Positions 26,230-34,376 of a DNA stretch of 64,000 bases are shown piece after piece (the stretch's first letter is position 1; each line of letters begins with the position of its first letter). Under the pieces are notes generated by a model. That model made no database searches, was not told where the DNA came from, and was given only the letters and a program-made list of their open reading frames with translations. The position numbers and the translations under genes are program-made. This DNA comes from Desulfonatronum thiodismutans (lineage in GTDB: Bacteria > Desulfobacterota > Desulfovibrionia > Desulfovibrionales > Desulfonatronaceae): positions 462,409-526,408 of the forward strand of contig NZ_JPIK01000004.1 in assembly GCF_000717475.1 (NCBI RefSeq), in the 5' to 3' direction.

Positions 26230-26489
26230 TGGAAATCATCTCAGTTTTTTCAAACATGTTTTCTTTGGGAGGAGCTGAACGGAAGGTGCGGTAAATAGCC
26301 GACTTTCAAAAGAAGATCACAGCAACTACAAACTTATGGAGCGATAATCAACGTCTATTTCCAAAGCCGTCAACTATTTCATCCTTTTCCCAGCGTGGGT
26401 GTCGTCCCATTTATAGAGCTTTGCAAACAGAATCATATTAAATTAAAAAACTGACCCAATTACACTCATTTCAAGTTGAATCGGATTGA

Positions 26490-26705
26490 TTAAGGCCGAC
26501 CCGAGCCAAAAATGGGCGAGAGAGGGGTCAAGTCCGCTCTTGGCTCGCAAGTATACGGCACCAACCGTGGGGCCCTGCCTTGGGCGTAGAGCAGGGACAG
26601 GCTCTTGGCGTGGCCGTCGGCGTTGCCCAGCAGCGTGTTGGCAAAGCACCACCTCGCCAGCAGCATGACATCCTTGGCCGGTGTCGCACTGCATTCGCGC
26701 AACAA
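26490..26705 (-). pseudogene. Remnant of a hipA-like toxin kinase gene
   Basis: The minus strand encodes LARWCFANTLLGNADGHAK followed by SLSLLYAQGRAPRLVPY, which is the conserved HipA C-terminal core (the catalytic block usually NADxHxKN and then a P-Y/D segment). It begins only a few bases after the hipB-like stop. All of the N-terminal two thirds of HipA and the end are missing, and the frame runs into unrelated sequence and a stop after about 71 codons. The kinase would be inactive. Confidence 0.7.
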
Positions 26706-26711
26706 ACATAC

Positions 26712-26933
26712 CTATTCTCCCCTGGCCTTGACGACCAGTTCCAATCCCAATCCCTCAAGAACCTGTAAGGCTTTGTCCAGTCGCACGGTGGGCTTGCCTC
26801 GTTCCAACTCCCCGACGAATCGTGGCCCAACCCCGCAATACCCGGCCAGATCAGCCTGGGTCAGTCCGTCCACCTTTCGCTTCTCAGCCGCGATCCGCCC
26901 GAGGTCCGCGGCGCTGCTAATCCGATGCGGCAT
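26712..26933 (-). CDS. HipB-like helix-turn-helix regulator
   Basis: The 73-residue protein is a lone Cro/C1-type helix-turn-helix domain (LTQADLAGYCGVGPRFVGELERGK) ending LELVVKARGE, the short form usual for HipB antitoxins. ATG at 26931-26933 follows AGGAGG. It would normally form an operon with hipA, but only a hipA fragment follows. It probably represses its own promoter through the inverted repeats at 26990-27055 and may otherwise be a leftover antitoxin. Confidence 0.8.
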   Translation of the reverse strand: MPHRISSAADLGRIAAEKRKVDGLTQADLAGYCGVGPRFVGELERGKPTVRLDKALQVLEGLGLELVVKARGE

Positions 26934-26989
26934 GGCCTTTCCTCCTGATCCGGGAATGGTGACGATGATGCTCCGCGAAGCTCCTTTTA

Positions 26990-27055
26990 TTCCCGTTCGG
27001 GATGAAATATCTGTTCTGTCCGTCCAATGCAATTGTTTCTTCCCTATCGGGAAGA
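26990..27055 (-). promoter_or_regulatory. Paired inverted repeats, probable HipB operators
   Basis: TTCCCGTTCGGGAT at 26990-27003 and the perfect 7-bp inverted repeat TCTTCCC-TATC-GGGAAGA at 27038-27055 share the half-site TTCCC. Their centres are about 50 bp apart, roughly five helical turns. They lie directly upstream of the hipB-like start. HipB dimers are known to bind several spaced palindromes in their own promoter. Confidence 0.6.
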
Positions 27056-27117
27056 TAATTTCGGATGTTGCCATTCCTCCAAACCTTTCATTGTAGTGCC
27101 CCGGGAACAGCACTGAT

Positions 27118-27900
27118 TTACCCCGAACACCTGCTTCCTCTCCCTGCTCCGAATCCGTTGTCGTTGGCCGCCTCAAACAACGGCGTCAGAATATCTTCGG
27201 CGCTTTCGCCTCCGGAGCGGCGCTCCTGGTAGTCCAGCACCTCCAGCACCCGCCCGTGCCCAAAGGCCACCAGGGTCTGGGCAAAGACCTCCACGTCGGC
27301 CAGGTCGTGGGTGACCATGACCATGGGCACATCGAACCGTTGCTTGATTTGGGCCAGTTCCTCGCGCATTTTCATCCGCAAGGGTTGATCCAGGGCCGTG
27401 AACGGCTCATCCAGAAGCAACAGTCGCGGTTTTGGAGCCAGGGCCCTGGCCAAAGCCGTGCGCTGGCGCTGCCCCCCGGACAGTTGATAGGGACGTTGTC
27501 CGGCAAGAGCGGCGATGCCGAACAATTCCAGTAGTTCCTCCACGTTGCGCCGCTGTTCCGCGTCGAGCGGGCGAAAAGGACGCTTCAGGCCAAAGGCCAC
27601 GTTTTCCCGGACAGTCAGATGCGGAAACAGGGCATAGTCCTGGAACACGACGCCGACATTGCGCTTTCTGGCAGGCACGTTCACTCCTGTCCGCGAGTCA
27701 AAAAACGTGACCTCCCGGACCGAGACGTGCCCGATCCGGGGAGTCAGCAGTCCCGCCAGGGCCATCAACGTCAGCGTTTTTCCGGAGCCGGACGGCCCGA
27801 AGAGAACGATGGACGCGGCAGATGCCTGGAACGATGCATCCAGTTCAAAGCCGCTCGTATCTCCGGTGAAGCTTGTCGAGATGTCGCACCGCAGAAGCAT
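27118..27900 (-). CDS. modC: Molybdate ABC transporter ATP-binding protein
   Basis: The 260-residue ATPase has Walker A FGPSGSGKTLT, the Q-loop in VGVVFQDYALFPHLT, the signature LSGGQRQRTALARAL, Walker B LLLLDEPFTALD and the switch His in MVTHD. It powers molybdate uptake with ModB and ModA, whose genes are just upstream. It lacks the C-terminal TOBE regulatory domain found in E. coli ModC (about 350 residues), so control by intracellular molybdate probably rests with the TunR-like regulator. Its start is two bases past the modA stop. Confidence 0.92.
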   Translation of the reverse strand: MLLRCDISTSFTGDTSGFELDASFQASAASIVLFGPSGSGKTLTLMALAGLLTPRIGHVSVREVTFFDSRTGVNVPARKRNVGVVFQDYALFPHLTVRENVAFGLKRPFRPLDAEQRRNVEELLELFGIAALAGQRPYQLSGGQRQRTALARALAPKPRLLLLDEPFTALDQPLRMKMREELAQIKQRFDVPMVMVTHDLADVEVFAQTLVAFGHGRVLEVLDYQERRSGGESAEDILTPLFEAANDNGFGAGRGSRCSG

Positions 27901-27902
27901 TG

Positions 27903-28661
27903 TTATTCCGCTTTCCTGAATCCATACCCGGAAAGAACGGCTTGTCCCTTCTCGGACAGAATGAAACGCACGAAGGCTTGGGCCAGGTCCGGCTGTTTGG
28001 TGTCGGAGAGCGGAGCAATGGGATACAGGGCTGGTTCCCTCATGGGCATTTCCATGACCACGGCCACGCTGTCCGCCCCCCGGACCGCGTCCGAGGCGAA
28101 AAAGAACCCGGCATCCACCTCGCCGAGGCGCAAATAGCTCAACAGTTGAGTCACGGTTTCCGCGAAGATGTACTTGAATTCCAGAACTTCCCAGAGTTCC
28201 AGGTCCTTCAACGACTGCCTGGCGTAGTTTCCCGCCGGACTGGTGTCCGGCGTAACCACTCCGATCCGACGGACACCAGCGCTCTCCAGATCTTTCAAGG
28301 TCGAGACCCCGGCGGGATTGTTTTTAGGCACGGCCAGGACAATCAGGTTTCGCGCAAAGACTTTGGATTCCGTCGCTTCGACTCGCCCGATCCGGACGGC
28401 CTCGTCCATCCAGCGCATGTCCGCGGAAGCAAACACGTCCACGGGCGCGCCCTGTTCGATCTGCCGGTAGAGAGCCCCGGAAGCCCCGAAGTTGAAGACC
28501 AATCGTGCTCCAGGGTGTTCCTTTTCAAAATCTTCCTTCAGCACATTGAAGGCATCCGTCAGCGAGGCCGCCGCGGACACGATCACCACCTGAGCGGCGG
28601 CCGGCACGACCGAGGCAAGAACCATGACACCACACAGCAGAGCGGCGGCAATCCGTTTCAT
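27903..28661 (-). CDS. modA: Molybdate-binding periplasmic protein
   Basis: The 252-residue protein starts MKRIAAALLCGVMVLASVVP and has a signal peptide to about residue 23. It continues with the ModA blocks VSAAASLTDAFNVLKEDFE, FNFGASGALYRQIEQGAP and VDVFASADMRWMDEA, and later DTSPAGNYARQSL. It captures molybdate (or tungstate) in the periplasm for ModBC. The ATG is chosen at 28661, where it overlaps the modB stop (TAATG) and follows AGGAAAGG. The long upstream extension in the same frame is just the antisense of modB. Confidence 0.93.
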   Translation of the reverse strand: MKRIAAALLCGVMVLASVVPAAAQVVIVSAAASLTDAFNVLKEDFEKEHPGARLVFNFGASGALYRQIEQGAPVDVFASADMRWMDEAVRIGRVEATESKVFARNLIVLAVPKNNPAGVSTLKDLESAGVRRIGVVTPDTSPAGNYARQSLKDLELWEVLEFKYIFAETVTQLLSYLRLGEVDAGFFFASDAVRGADSVAVVMEMPMREPALYPIAPLSDTKQPDLAQAFVRFILSEKGQAVLSGYGFRKAE

Positions 28662-29299
28662 TACCTTTCCTCCCATTTGGGTTTGAGCAAAGCGCCCGTA
28701 ATCCATAAAATCACCACGCAGGCGGCGGACAAGACGAACACCAGCATGTTGGCTAGGTCCTGGTTCCCGGTCTGCACGGCGCTGTACACGGCCAAAGGCA
28801 TGGTCTGGGTTCGACCGGGCAGGTTGCCGGCAACCATCAGGGTGGCCCCGAACTCGCCCATGGCCCGGGCAAAGGCCAGCATGGTCCCGGCTGCGATCCC
28901 GCGCACGGCCATGGGCAACAAGACACGCAAGAAAATTTGCCATTCGCCGCAACCCAGGGTGCGGGCCGCGTTTTCGTACTTTTCCCCAACCCCCTCCAAC
29001 GCGGCTCGGGCCGACTTGAAAACCAGGGGAAAAGCCACCACGGAAGCGGCAACCACCGCCCCCTGCCACGTGAACATCAAGGTGATCCCAAAGGTCGACT
29101 CCAGCCAACCGCCGATCACACCGTTTCGCCCTATCAGCACGATCAAATAATACCCCAGCACCGTGGGCGGCAGGACCATGGGCAGGGTCAACACGGCATC
29201 GAGCATGTTCCGACCGGGAAAACGAAACCGATGAATGACCCAAGCCAGCAATACCCCGAAGAGCAGGGCGAAGAGCGTGGCCAGGGAAGCCACGCTCAA
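28661..29299 (-). CDS. modB: Molybdate ABC transporter permease; start displaced by an 8-bp duplication
   Basis: The permease of about 212 residues has five hydrophobic segments and the coupling-helix region ENAARTLGCGEWQIFLRVLLP followed by FARAMGEFGATLMVAGN. It forms the membrane channel of ModABC. The frame has no ATG: the only usable codon is TTG at 29297-29299, with no Shine-Dalgarno, and it cuts into the first membrane segment. Upstream, an ATG at 29344-29346 overlaps the stop of the preceding gene but is out of frame, because CGTCAGCC is present twice in tandem (29329-29344). Removing one copy would join ATG to modB in frame. Confidence 0.85.
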   Translation of the reverse strand: MSVASLATLFALLFGVLLAWVIHRFRFPGRNMLDAVLTLPMVLPPTVLGYYLIVLIGRNGVIGGWLESTFGITLMFTWQGAVVAASVVAFPLVFKSARAALEGVGEKYENAARTLGCGEWQIFLRVLLPMAVRGIAAGTMLAFARAMGEFGATLMVAGNLPGRTQTMPLAVYSAVQTGNQDLANMLVFVLSAACVVILWITGALLKPKWEER

Positions 29300-29338
29300 G
29301 GTGAGTTGCAGGTGAAAGAGAGACGAGCCGTCAGCCCG

Positions 29339-29635
29339 TCAGCCATTGACCGGCCATGTTCGGATTCCGGTTGTCTTGCCTATTCCCCAAAGTAGCGCCG
29401 CAACCAACAGACAAAGGAACCCGCCGAAAGGACTGGCCAGGGTCAGTGGCAGACCGATGCCTGCCAGGAACAAAGGCAGGCCTTTCGTGGCCGCTTCCCC
29501 TGCTGGAACCCGGGACAAGCTGCACGAAGCTTCTCCGTCCACTCCGTCGGAAGAGACATACAGGCAACTGCCCACCAATTTTTCACAAACCACAAAAACC
29601 ATGGCCACGAGACAAATTCCCAAAAAAACACCCAT
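29339..29635 (-). CDS. Small membrane protein heading the mod genes
   Basis: The 98-residue protein starts MGVFLGICLVAMVFVVCEKL, has a hydrophilic middle and then two hydrophobic segments (LFLAGIGLPLTLASPFGG and LCLLVAALLWGIG). It is preceded by AGGAGGG at good spacing, so it is probably translated. Its stop overlaps an ATG that appears to be the original modB start. I recognise no family. Its position suggests a role with, or simply co-transcription with, ModBAC. Confidence 0.65.
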   Translation of the reverse strand: MGVFLGICLVAMVFVVCEKLVGSCLYVSSDGVDGEASCSLSRVPAGEAATKGLPLFLAGIGLPLTLASPFGGFLCLLVAALLWGIGKTTGIRTWPVNG

Positions 29636-30289
29636 GACATCCCTCCTGCTCGTTGTTTTGCCTTGAAGGAAGCATCATGCGTGCCAAATACAACAACAAG
29701 GAATTGTTGCGAATATTTTTTTGAACTTCAGAATCATTACATTTTTGTAGTATACATTCCATACAATTATGTATCTTTACTGGAAACTCGATACCTGTGC
29801 GGAGAGTCCTTCCGAAAGAATCACATATGCTATATTTAGCATAATATCAACAGATATCCTTCGAAAGCTTCGCTCTGCATACGCATGCCCGGTTAGAACA
29901 TCGTGGAGCCGACGGAGGGGATGTGGCGGGAGCCCTGTCTGAATGTACGGCCCGAGATGCCGCCAGGGGATGAGTGAAACTGAATCTCGCGGAAAAAGCT
30001 GAAGCTCTTTGATAGAGAGGCAGGAGGAAAAGCTTTCGAGGTTATTCCAGGGTAGATTCAAAAAACAAGACCATGATCTATGTATTCACTCAAAAACTCT
30101 CGCTATTTGGGTTAATATTTTGCGGTTCTGTAATAGGCGACGTATTTCTTGATCGGTATGAACCTCAACCCAGGAACTAATTCATCCCGCCTTCTACCCA
30201 TTTCGGGATAAGAGCAAAGCCTTTCTTCTTTTCGAGAATCAGCTCAATAAATGTCGACGCACGGGATGAAAAACCTGCCATCACTCTGA
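29636..30289. other. 654-bp spacer upstream of the mod genes, with candidate operator repeats
   Basis: No convincing gene is seen. A 94-codon frame at 29777-30061 on the minus strand is unlike any protein. The leader nearest the mod genes is AT-rich and holds the inverted repeat CAACAA-GGAA-TTGTTG at 29694-29709 and a GTAT/ATAC dyad around 29749-29764. Either could be an operator for the mod genes; a molybdate/tungstate regulator is expected to act here. The far half is the region past the tupC stop. Confidence 0.4.
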
Positions 30290-31306
30290 TCACCCGGCCA
30301 CTTCCACCGCTTCCGGATCGACAAGCACACGCACCTTGTCCCCGACCATGACGCCGAGGCGTCTGACTTCATCTTTGCTGAGGATGCTGCGGAGAGGTAC
30401 GCCGATATCCACGAGTACCTTGATGTTCGGACCTTCCGCGGTCATCTGCAATATTTCGCCGACATGTCCTTGCTCGGCCATTTTTCCTTGAGCAGCATCC
30501 AGGGGAAAGAGGGTGATCAGTTCCGGCTTGATGAAGACTCGCCCCGGGCCGGAGCGCGACGTTTGTACGGGCAGGGCGACGTTGTCGCCGACAACGCAGA
30601 CCGTTCCCCGATCTCCGTGAACAATGTCGCAGGAGATGAGATTTTCGCCGCCAGGTCCCGTAAGCCGGCCTTCGAAAAGGAATATCCGCTCCTCGGCCAA
30701 TCTGGTCGCTTCCAGGCGTTTGTGCGTTGAAAAGACGATGGAAATGCCTTTTTCCTTCCGCAATGCACGAATCACCCCGTCGATGACGGCCTGGTTCTCC
30801 ACGTCCACGCTGGCCGTGGGCTCGTCGAAGAGCATCACCTCCGGACGGCAGGCCATGGCCCGGGCAATGGCCACGCGCTGGGTCTCGCCGCCGGACAGCA
30901 GGTGAGCGGGACGATGAGCAAAAGCGGACATGCCCACGCGGTCCAAACACTCTTCGGCGATCTTGCGCCGCTCACGGGCGGATACACCGCGCATCCTGGG
31001 TCCGTATTCCACGTTTTTAAGCACCGTGGAAGAGAACATGATCGGATGCTGATCCACCAGCACCACCTTGCGACGCAAGGCGGTCAGGGTGCGGTCGCTC
31101 CACTCCACTCGTCGGCCCTGAAAAGAGATTGCTCCGAGGGACGGCGGCCGCAAAAAAGCCAGAACGTGCAGCAAGGTGGTCTTGCCCGAACCATTGGGTC
31201 CCAGCAGGGCGTAGCTGCCCCCGGCGGTAAGCTCAAGGGCCTCGATATCCAGCACGGTCCGGCCTTCAAAAACCTGCCGCACGTTGTGCAACGCGTACAG
31301 ACTCAT
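30290..31306 (-). CDS. tupC: Tungstate ABC transporter ATP-binding protein
   Basis: The 338-residue ATPase has Walker A LLGPNGSGKTTLL, signature LLSGGETQRVAIARAM, Walker B VMLFDEPTASVD and the switch His in FSTHK. A C-terminal TOBE-like domain follows (residues about 265-335; GHVGEILQMTAEGPNIKVLV). It drives TupBA. Its start overlaps the tupB stop by four bases. The tup system has much higher affinity for tungstate than for molybdate in characterised members, which is important for W-containing formate dehydrogenase. Confidence 0.88.
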   Translation of the reverse strand: MSLYALHNVRQVFEGRTVLDIEALELTAGGSYALLGPNGSGKTTLLHVLAFLRPPSLGAISFQGRRVEWSDRTLTALRRKVVLVDQHPIMFSSTVLKNVEYGPRMRGVSARERRKIAEECLDRVGMSAFAHRPAHLLSGGETQRVAIARAMACRPEVMLFDEPTASVDVENQAVIDGVIRALRKEKGISIVFSTHKRLEATRLAEERIFLFEGRLTGPGGENLISCDIVHGDRGTVCVVGDNVALPVQTSRSGPGRVFIKPELITLFPLDAAQGKMAEQGHVGEILQMTAEGPNIKVLVDIGVPLRSILSKDEVRRLGVMVGDKVRVLVDPEAVEVAG

Positions 31307-32004
31307 CGATTATCCCCGTACTTGCCTTGCACCAGTTGCAGGGCCACATTCATGATCAGGCTCACGGCCAACAGAACGATGCCCAGAGCCACGGCCAGCA
31401 CGAATTCGCCCTTGTTGTGCTCCAGGGCCATGGCCGTGGTCATGGTTCGGGTGAAGCCCTTGATGTTGCCGCCGAGCATCATGGCGATGCCAATTTCCGC
31501 GATGACCCGACCGAATGCGGCGATGATCGCGGCCAGGATGCCGAAGCGGGCTTCCCGGGCCACGGCCAGGGCCGCTTGCAGGGCATTCGCGCCCAGGGTC
31601 AGGGCCGTGCGGCGATAGCGCTCGTCGATCCGGCTGACCGCGGCCATGGTGAACGTGGCCACCCAGGGCAGGATCAGGATCACCTGGCCGATGATGATGG
31701 CCTTGGGCGTGTAAAGCAGGCCGAGATGGCCGAGCATGCCTCGCCGGGACAGGAATGCGTAGACCAACAACCCGATGACCACCGTGGGCAGGGCCAACAT
31801 GGTGTTCAAAATCGTGATCACGGCCCGCTTGCCCCGGAACTGTTTCACCGCGATCAGAAAGCCAAGCGGTACGCCCAGGATCGAGGCGATGATCGTGGAG
31901 AAGAAGCTGACGTACAGGGAGACGTAGACAATGAAGTACATTTCCGGGTCCAGGGACCAGATCATCCGGAAGGCTTCGATGATGCTTTGGGTGAGGAAAT
32001 CCAT
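31303..32004 (-). CDS. tupB: Tungstate ABC transporter permease
   Basis: The 233-residue inner-membrane protein has about five or six hydrophobic segments. It has the coupling block YRRTALTLGANALQAALAVA and a final EIGIAMMLGGNIKGFTRTM that is typical of TupB/WtpB permeases. It lies between tupA and tupC. No Shine-Dalgarno precedes the ATG at 32004, and the 267-bp gap to tupA is filled with repeats, so its expression may depend on read-through from tupA. Confidence 0.88.
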   Translation of the reverse strand: MDFLTQSIIEAFRMIWSLDPEMYFIVYVSLYVSFFSTIIASILGVPLGFLIAVKQFRGKRAVITILNTMLALPTVVIGLLVYAFLSRRGMLGHLGLLYTPKAIIIGQVILILPWVATFTMAAVSRIDERYRRTALTLGANALQAALAVAREARFGILAAIIAAFGRVIAEIGIAMMLGGNIKGFTRTMTTAMALEHNKGEFVLAVALGIVLLAVSLIMNVALQLVQGKYGDNR

Positions 32005-32020
32005 GATTGAGGGAGGGAAG

Positions 32021-32070
32021 AAGTCAGAAGTCAGGAGTCAGGAGTCAGAATTCAGGAGTCAGGAGTCGGA
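32021..32070. repeat. Tandem AGTCAGGAGTCAG-type short repeats
   Basis: Five to six copies of a 7-base unit (AGTCAGG/AGTCAGA and variants) lie head to tail just upstream of the tupB start. Such AGTCAGG runs are a frequent simple repeat in bacterial spacers and can vary in copy number. Confidence 0.75.
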
Positions 32071-32099
32071 AGCCCGGAGAAAAAATCACAGTGACGGGA

Positions 32100-32253
32100 G
32101 TAGGGGCGGACCTATGTATCCGCCCTTGCAGGTGAACGTTTATCATGGTTTCAGATTGTCTTGCACCGTGGCTGGCCGTTCATCCGTGGGTTTTCCGTCC
32201 ATGGGATTTGTCGCGTCAATTCGGAATGGGCGCACACGCAGGTGAGCCCCTAC
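32100..32253. repeat. MITE-like element with GTAGGGGC/GCCCCTAC ends
   Basis: The element starts GTAGGGGCGGACC and ends AGGTGAGCCCCTAC, so its 8-bp termini are perfect inverted repeats. The first 26 bases fold into a hairpin (GGCGGA/TCCGCC). The last 30 bases (GGGCGCACACGCAGGTGAG) match the other half of the widespread GTAGGGGC palindromic repeats of bacteria. About 100 bp of unrelated sequence separates the two halves. It lies between tupA and tupB. Confidence 0.65.
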
Positions 32254-32271
32254 ACAGGTCGCTGACAATCA

Positions 32272-33114
32272 TTATTTCGCATCCGGGAAGAACAGCGGTT
32301 GGCCGTGAAGCTGGTAGCTGGCGATGACCTGTTGGCCGCGCTCGGAGACCAGCCATTGGGCGAAGGCATCAGCCAGATCGAACTTCACGTGAGGATGCTT
32401 TTCCGGATTGACCGGGATCACGCCATAGGGGTTCTTGAGCATGTCGTCGCCTTCGTAAGCGACCACGAGATCATAAGGCTGGGTGCGTCCGAACTTGTAC
32501 TGCAGATAGGTTCCGCGGTCCGCGAGGACGTAACCCTCCTTTTCCTCGGCGAAGATCAGGGCCTCGCCCATGCCCTGGCCGATGGAAAAGTACCAACCGT
32601 CGGCGTCCTGGGGCGACTTCGCGTCCGTCAGAGCCAGTCCGGTGGCTTCCCAGAGCTGCCTTTCCCGCGAGTGCGTACCACTGTCGTCACCTCGGGAGAC
32701 AAAGGGGGCCTTGGCCGCGGCAATGCGTTTCATGGCCTCCGCGGAGTTCGGCGCGTCCTTGATCCCGTCCGGATCGCTCTCCGGGCCAACGATGATGAAA
32801 TCGTTGTACATCACGTAGTAGCGCTTCGTGCCGTACCCTTCAGCCACGAACCGCTCCTCCCGGGCCACGTCGTGCACGAAGACCACGTCCGCATTACCGT
32901 CCATGCCGTCCTTCAAGGCCGCGCCGGTACCCTTGGACATGACCCGCACGGTGATGCCGGTATCCTTGAGAAACTCCGGCAACAAACAGTCCAACAACCC
33001 CGAAGCCTCGGTGCTGGTGGTGGTGCTCATGGTGATCACCTTGTCTTGGGCCAGGGCCGGAAGCGCCGCCAATACAAGAGCAGCGCCAATTACGATGGAA
33101 ACGATTTTTCGCAT
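32272..33114 (-). CDS. tupA: Tungstate-binding periplasmic protein
   Basis: The 280-residue protein has a signal peptide (MRKIVSIVIGAALVLAALPA, cleaved near ALAQ) and the TupA signature MSTTTSTEASGLLDCLLPEF. Further blocks are MSKGTGAALKDGMDGNADVV, SRGDDSGTHSRERQLWEATG and DRGTYLQYK. It binds tungstate in the periplasm. AAGGAG precedes the start. It follows the HTH/PBP-domain regulator gene by 50 bp, forming a regulator-tupA-tupB-tupC unit. Confidence 0.94.
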   Translation of the reverse strand: MRKIVSIVIGAALVLAALPALAQDKVITMSTTTSTEASGLLDCLLPEFLKDTGITVRVMSKGTGAALKDGMDGNADVVFVHDVAREERFVAEGYGTKRYYVMYNDFIIVGPESDPDGIKDAPNSAEAMKRIAAAKAPFVSRGDDSGTHSRERQLWEATGLALTDAKSPQDADGWYFSIGQGMGEALIFAEEKEGYVLADRGTYLQYKFGRTQPYDLVVAYEGDDMLKNPYGVIPVNPEKHPHVKFDLADAFAQWLVSERGQQVIASYQLHGQPLFFPDAK

Positions 33115-33164
33115 GCAAATCTCCTTTTCATGTTGCGGTTACGGACAGCAAGTCCTTTACACTA

Positions 33165-34085
33165 TTACCTGTTCTCCGGATCACTTGGATATATCGTTCG
33201 CCCGGCCTGGGAGACATCATATCCGGTCAAGGCCTCGGCTTGACGCGGAAACGTCGCGTCGTGGAGCAGCCCCAGGAACTGCTGGACTCCCTTGTCAAAG
33301 AATCGCTCCCGGGAAATCAGCAGATCGAACCGCTCCCGCCCCAGCGGCAGAAAGTCCAGTTCCAGAATTCCGGCCACTGCCCGGATGCCCGGCCCGACGT
33401 CGGCCCGACCGAACAGCACTTCCAGCCCCACGTCCAGATGCCGATGGACCTCATTGCCGTACCCGACCATGGTCTCCGCTGCCACGCCGGCCTTCTCCAG
33501 GTGCTGATCAAAGAGCAGACGCGTGCCCGTGGCCAGTGGACGGTTGACCACCCGGATTTCCTTACGCCCCAAATCGGCCACGGAGCGAATGTTCAGGGGA
33601 TTGCCCTTGGCCAGGATCAGGCCCTGCTCCCGGAAGCAAAAATTGATCACCGCCGGAGGCGCGCTCAGTTCCTCCTCGGCAAACTGAAAATTGTAATCCC
33701 CGTCCTCGGCCTGAATCAGATGGCTGGAAGCCATGTGGCACAAATTGTTGTGCATGGCCTTCAACCCTCCGAAGCTGCCCACGTTGCCGTAGACCGCCAG
33801 ATGCTTGGGAAAGGTTTTGTTGAACAGGTTCAAGGTCCGTTCCAGCAGCGGATCGTCGCTGCCGGCCACGATCAGCAGGCCGTGATACGGTGGCAGGGGC
33901 GAAGTCGGCGAAGGGAAATTCTGGGTGCTGTTCTCAATCCACTGCTCCACGAGATGTTTGGGAAAAAGCCACTTCCCGGTGACTTTCGTGGCCGGCAGCC
34001 CCTTTTCGGCAATCAGGCCGTAGACCATCTTCTCGTTCACATCGAGCAGTTGGGCCACTTCCTTGGTGGACAACAAGTTCTTCAC
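33165..34085 (-). CDS. Helix-turn-helix regulator with a periplasmic-binding-like sensor domain
   Basis: The protein of about 306 residues has an excisionase/MerR-type helix-turn-helix at the N terminus (LLSTKEVAQLLDVNEKMVYG, then GKWLFPKHLVEQW). A PBP-like domain follows from about residue 65 (GSFGGLKAMHNNLCHMASSH, REQGLILAKGNPLNIRSVADL, ATGTRLLFDQHLEKAGV). The same domain forms the C terminus of the MoeA fusion in this window. I prefer the GTG start at 34085, preceded by GGAGG, to the GTG at 34124. It has no signal peptide, so it senses a cytoplasmic ligand, probably a Mo/W oxyanion or molybdopterin form, and likely controls the tup genes. Confidence 0.82.
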   Translation of the reverse strand: MKNLLSTKEVAQLLDVNEKMVYGLIAEKGLPATKVTGKWLFPKHLVEQWIENSTQNFPSPTSPLPPYHGLLIVAGSDDPLLERTLNLFNKTFPKHLAVYGNVGSFGGLKAMHNNLCHMASSHLIQAEDGDYNFQFAEEELSAPPAVINFCFREQGLILAKGNPLNIRSVADLGRKEIRVVNRPLATGTRLLFDQHLEKAGVAAETMVGYGNEVHRHLDVGLEVLFGRADVGPGIRAVAGILELDFLPLGRERFDLLISRERFFDKGVQQFLGLLHDATFPRQAEALTGYDVSQAGRTIYPSDPENR

Positions 34086-34376
34086 GAAATCCTCCGGTAA
34101 GCCAGTGATGCGCAAGGTGTTCACGAGATACTTTTCAGGTGCTTTCTCGTCAACTATTTTCTGAACACTACAAACAATGAACTAGAAATTACCGAAACAA
34201 ACCTAAACAAACAAAGCAATCTTGTCGGCATGTCCTCCTCCGGCATCAAATCTCGATTTCTTGCTCAACCCCCGGCATGTTGCTAAACGTCACCGGATGC
34301 AACAACGCTCCATCCCTCTTCCCCCCTTTTCTCTCTTCACGTTTCCGACCGGCTCAGAACACCGCGGATCACGATC

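Noticed and set aside
27903..29243. ModA read as a 446-residue protein
   Set aside because: The first 194 residues are the wrong-frame reading of modB; the signal peptide starts at 28661 right after a Shine-Dalgarno.
29777..30061. A 94-codon minus-strand frame upstream of the mod genes
   Set aside because: No Shine-Dalgarno, no motif and atypical composition in an AT-rich spacer; probably chance.
32021..32070. Short repeats considered as a CRISPR remnant
   Set aside because: The unit is about 7 bases without spacers, and no cas gene is present.
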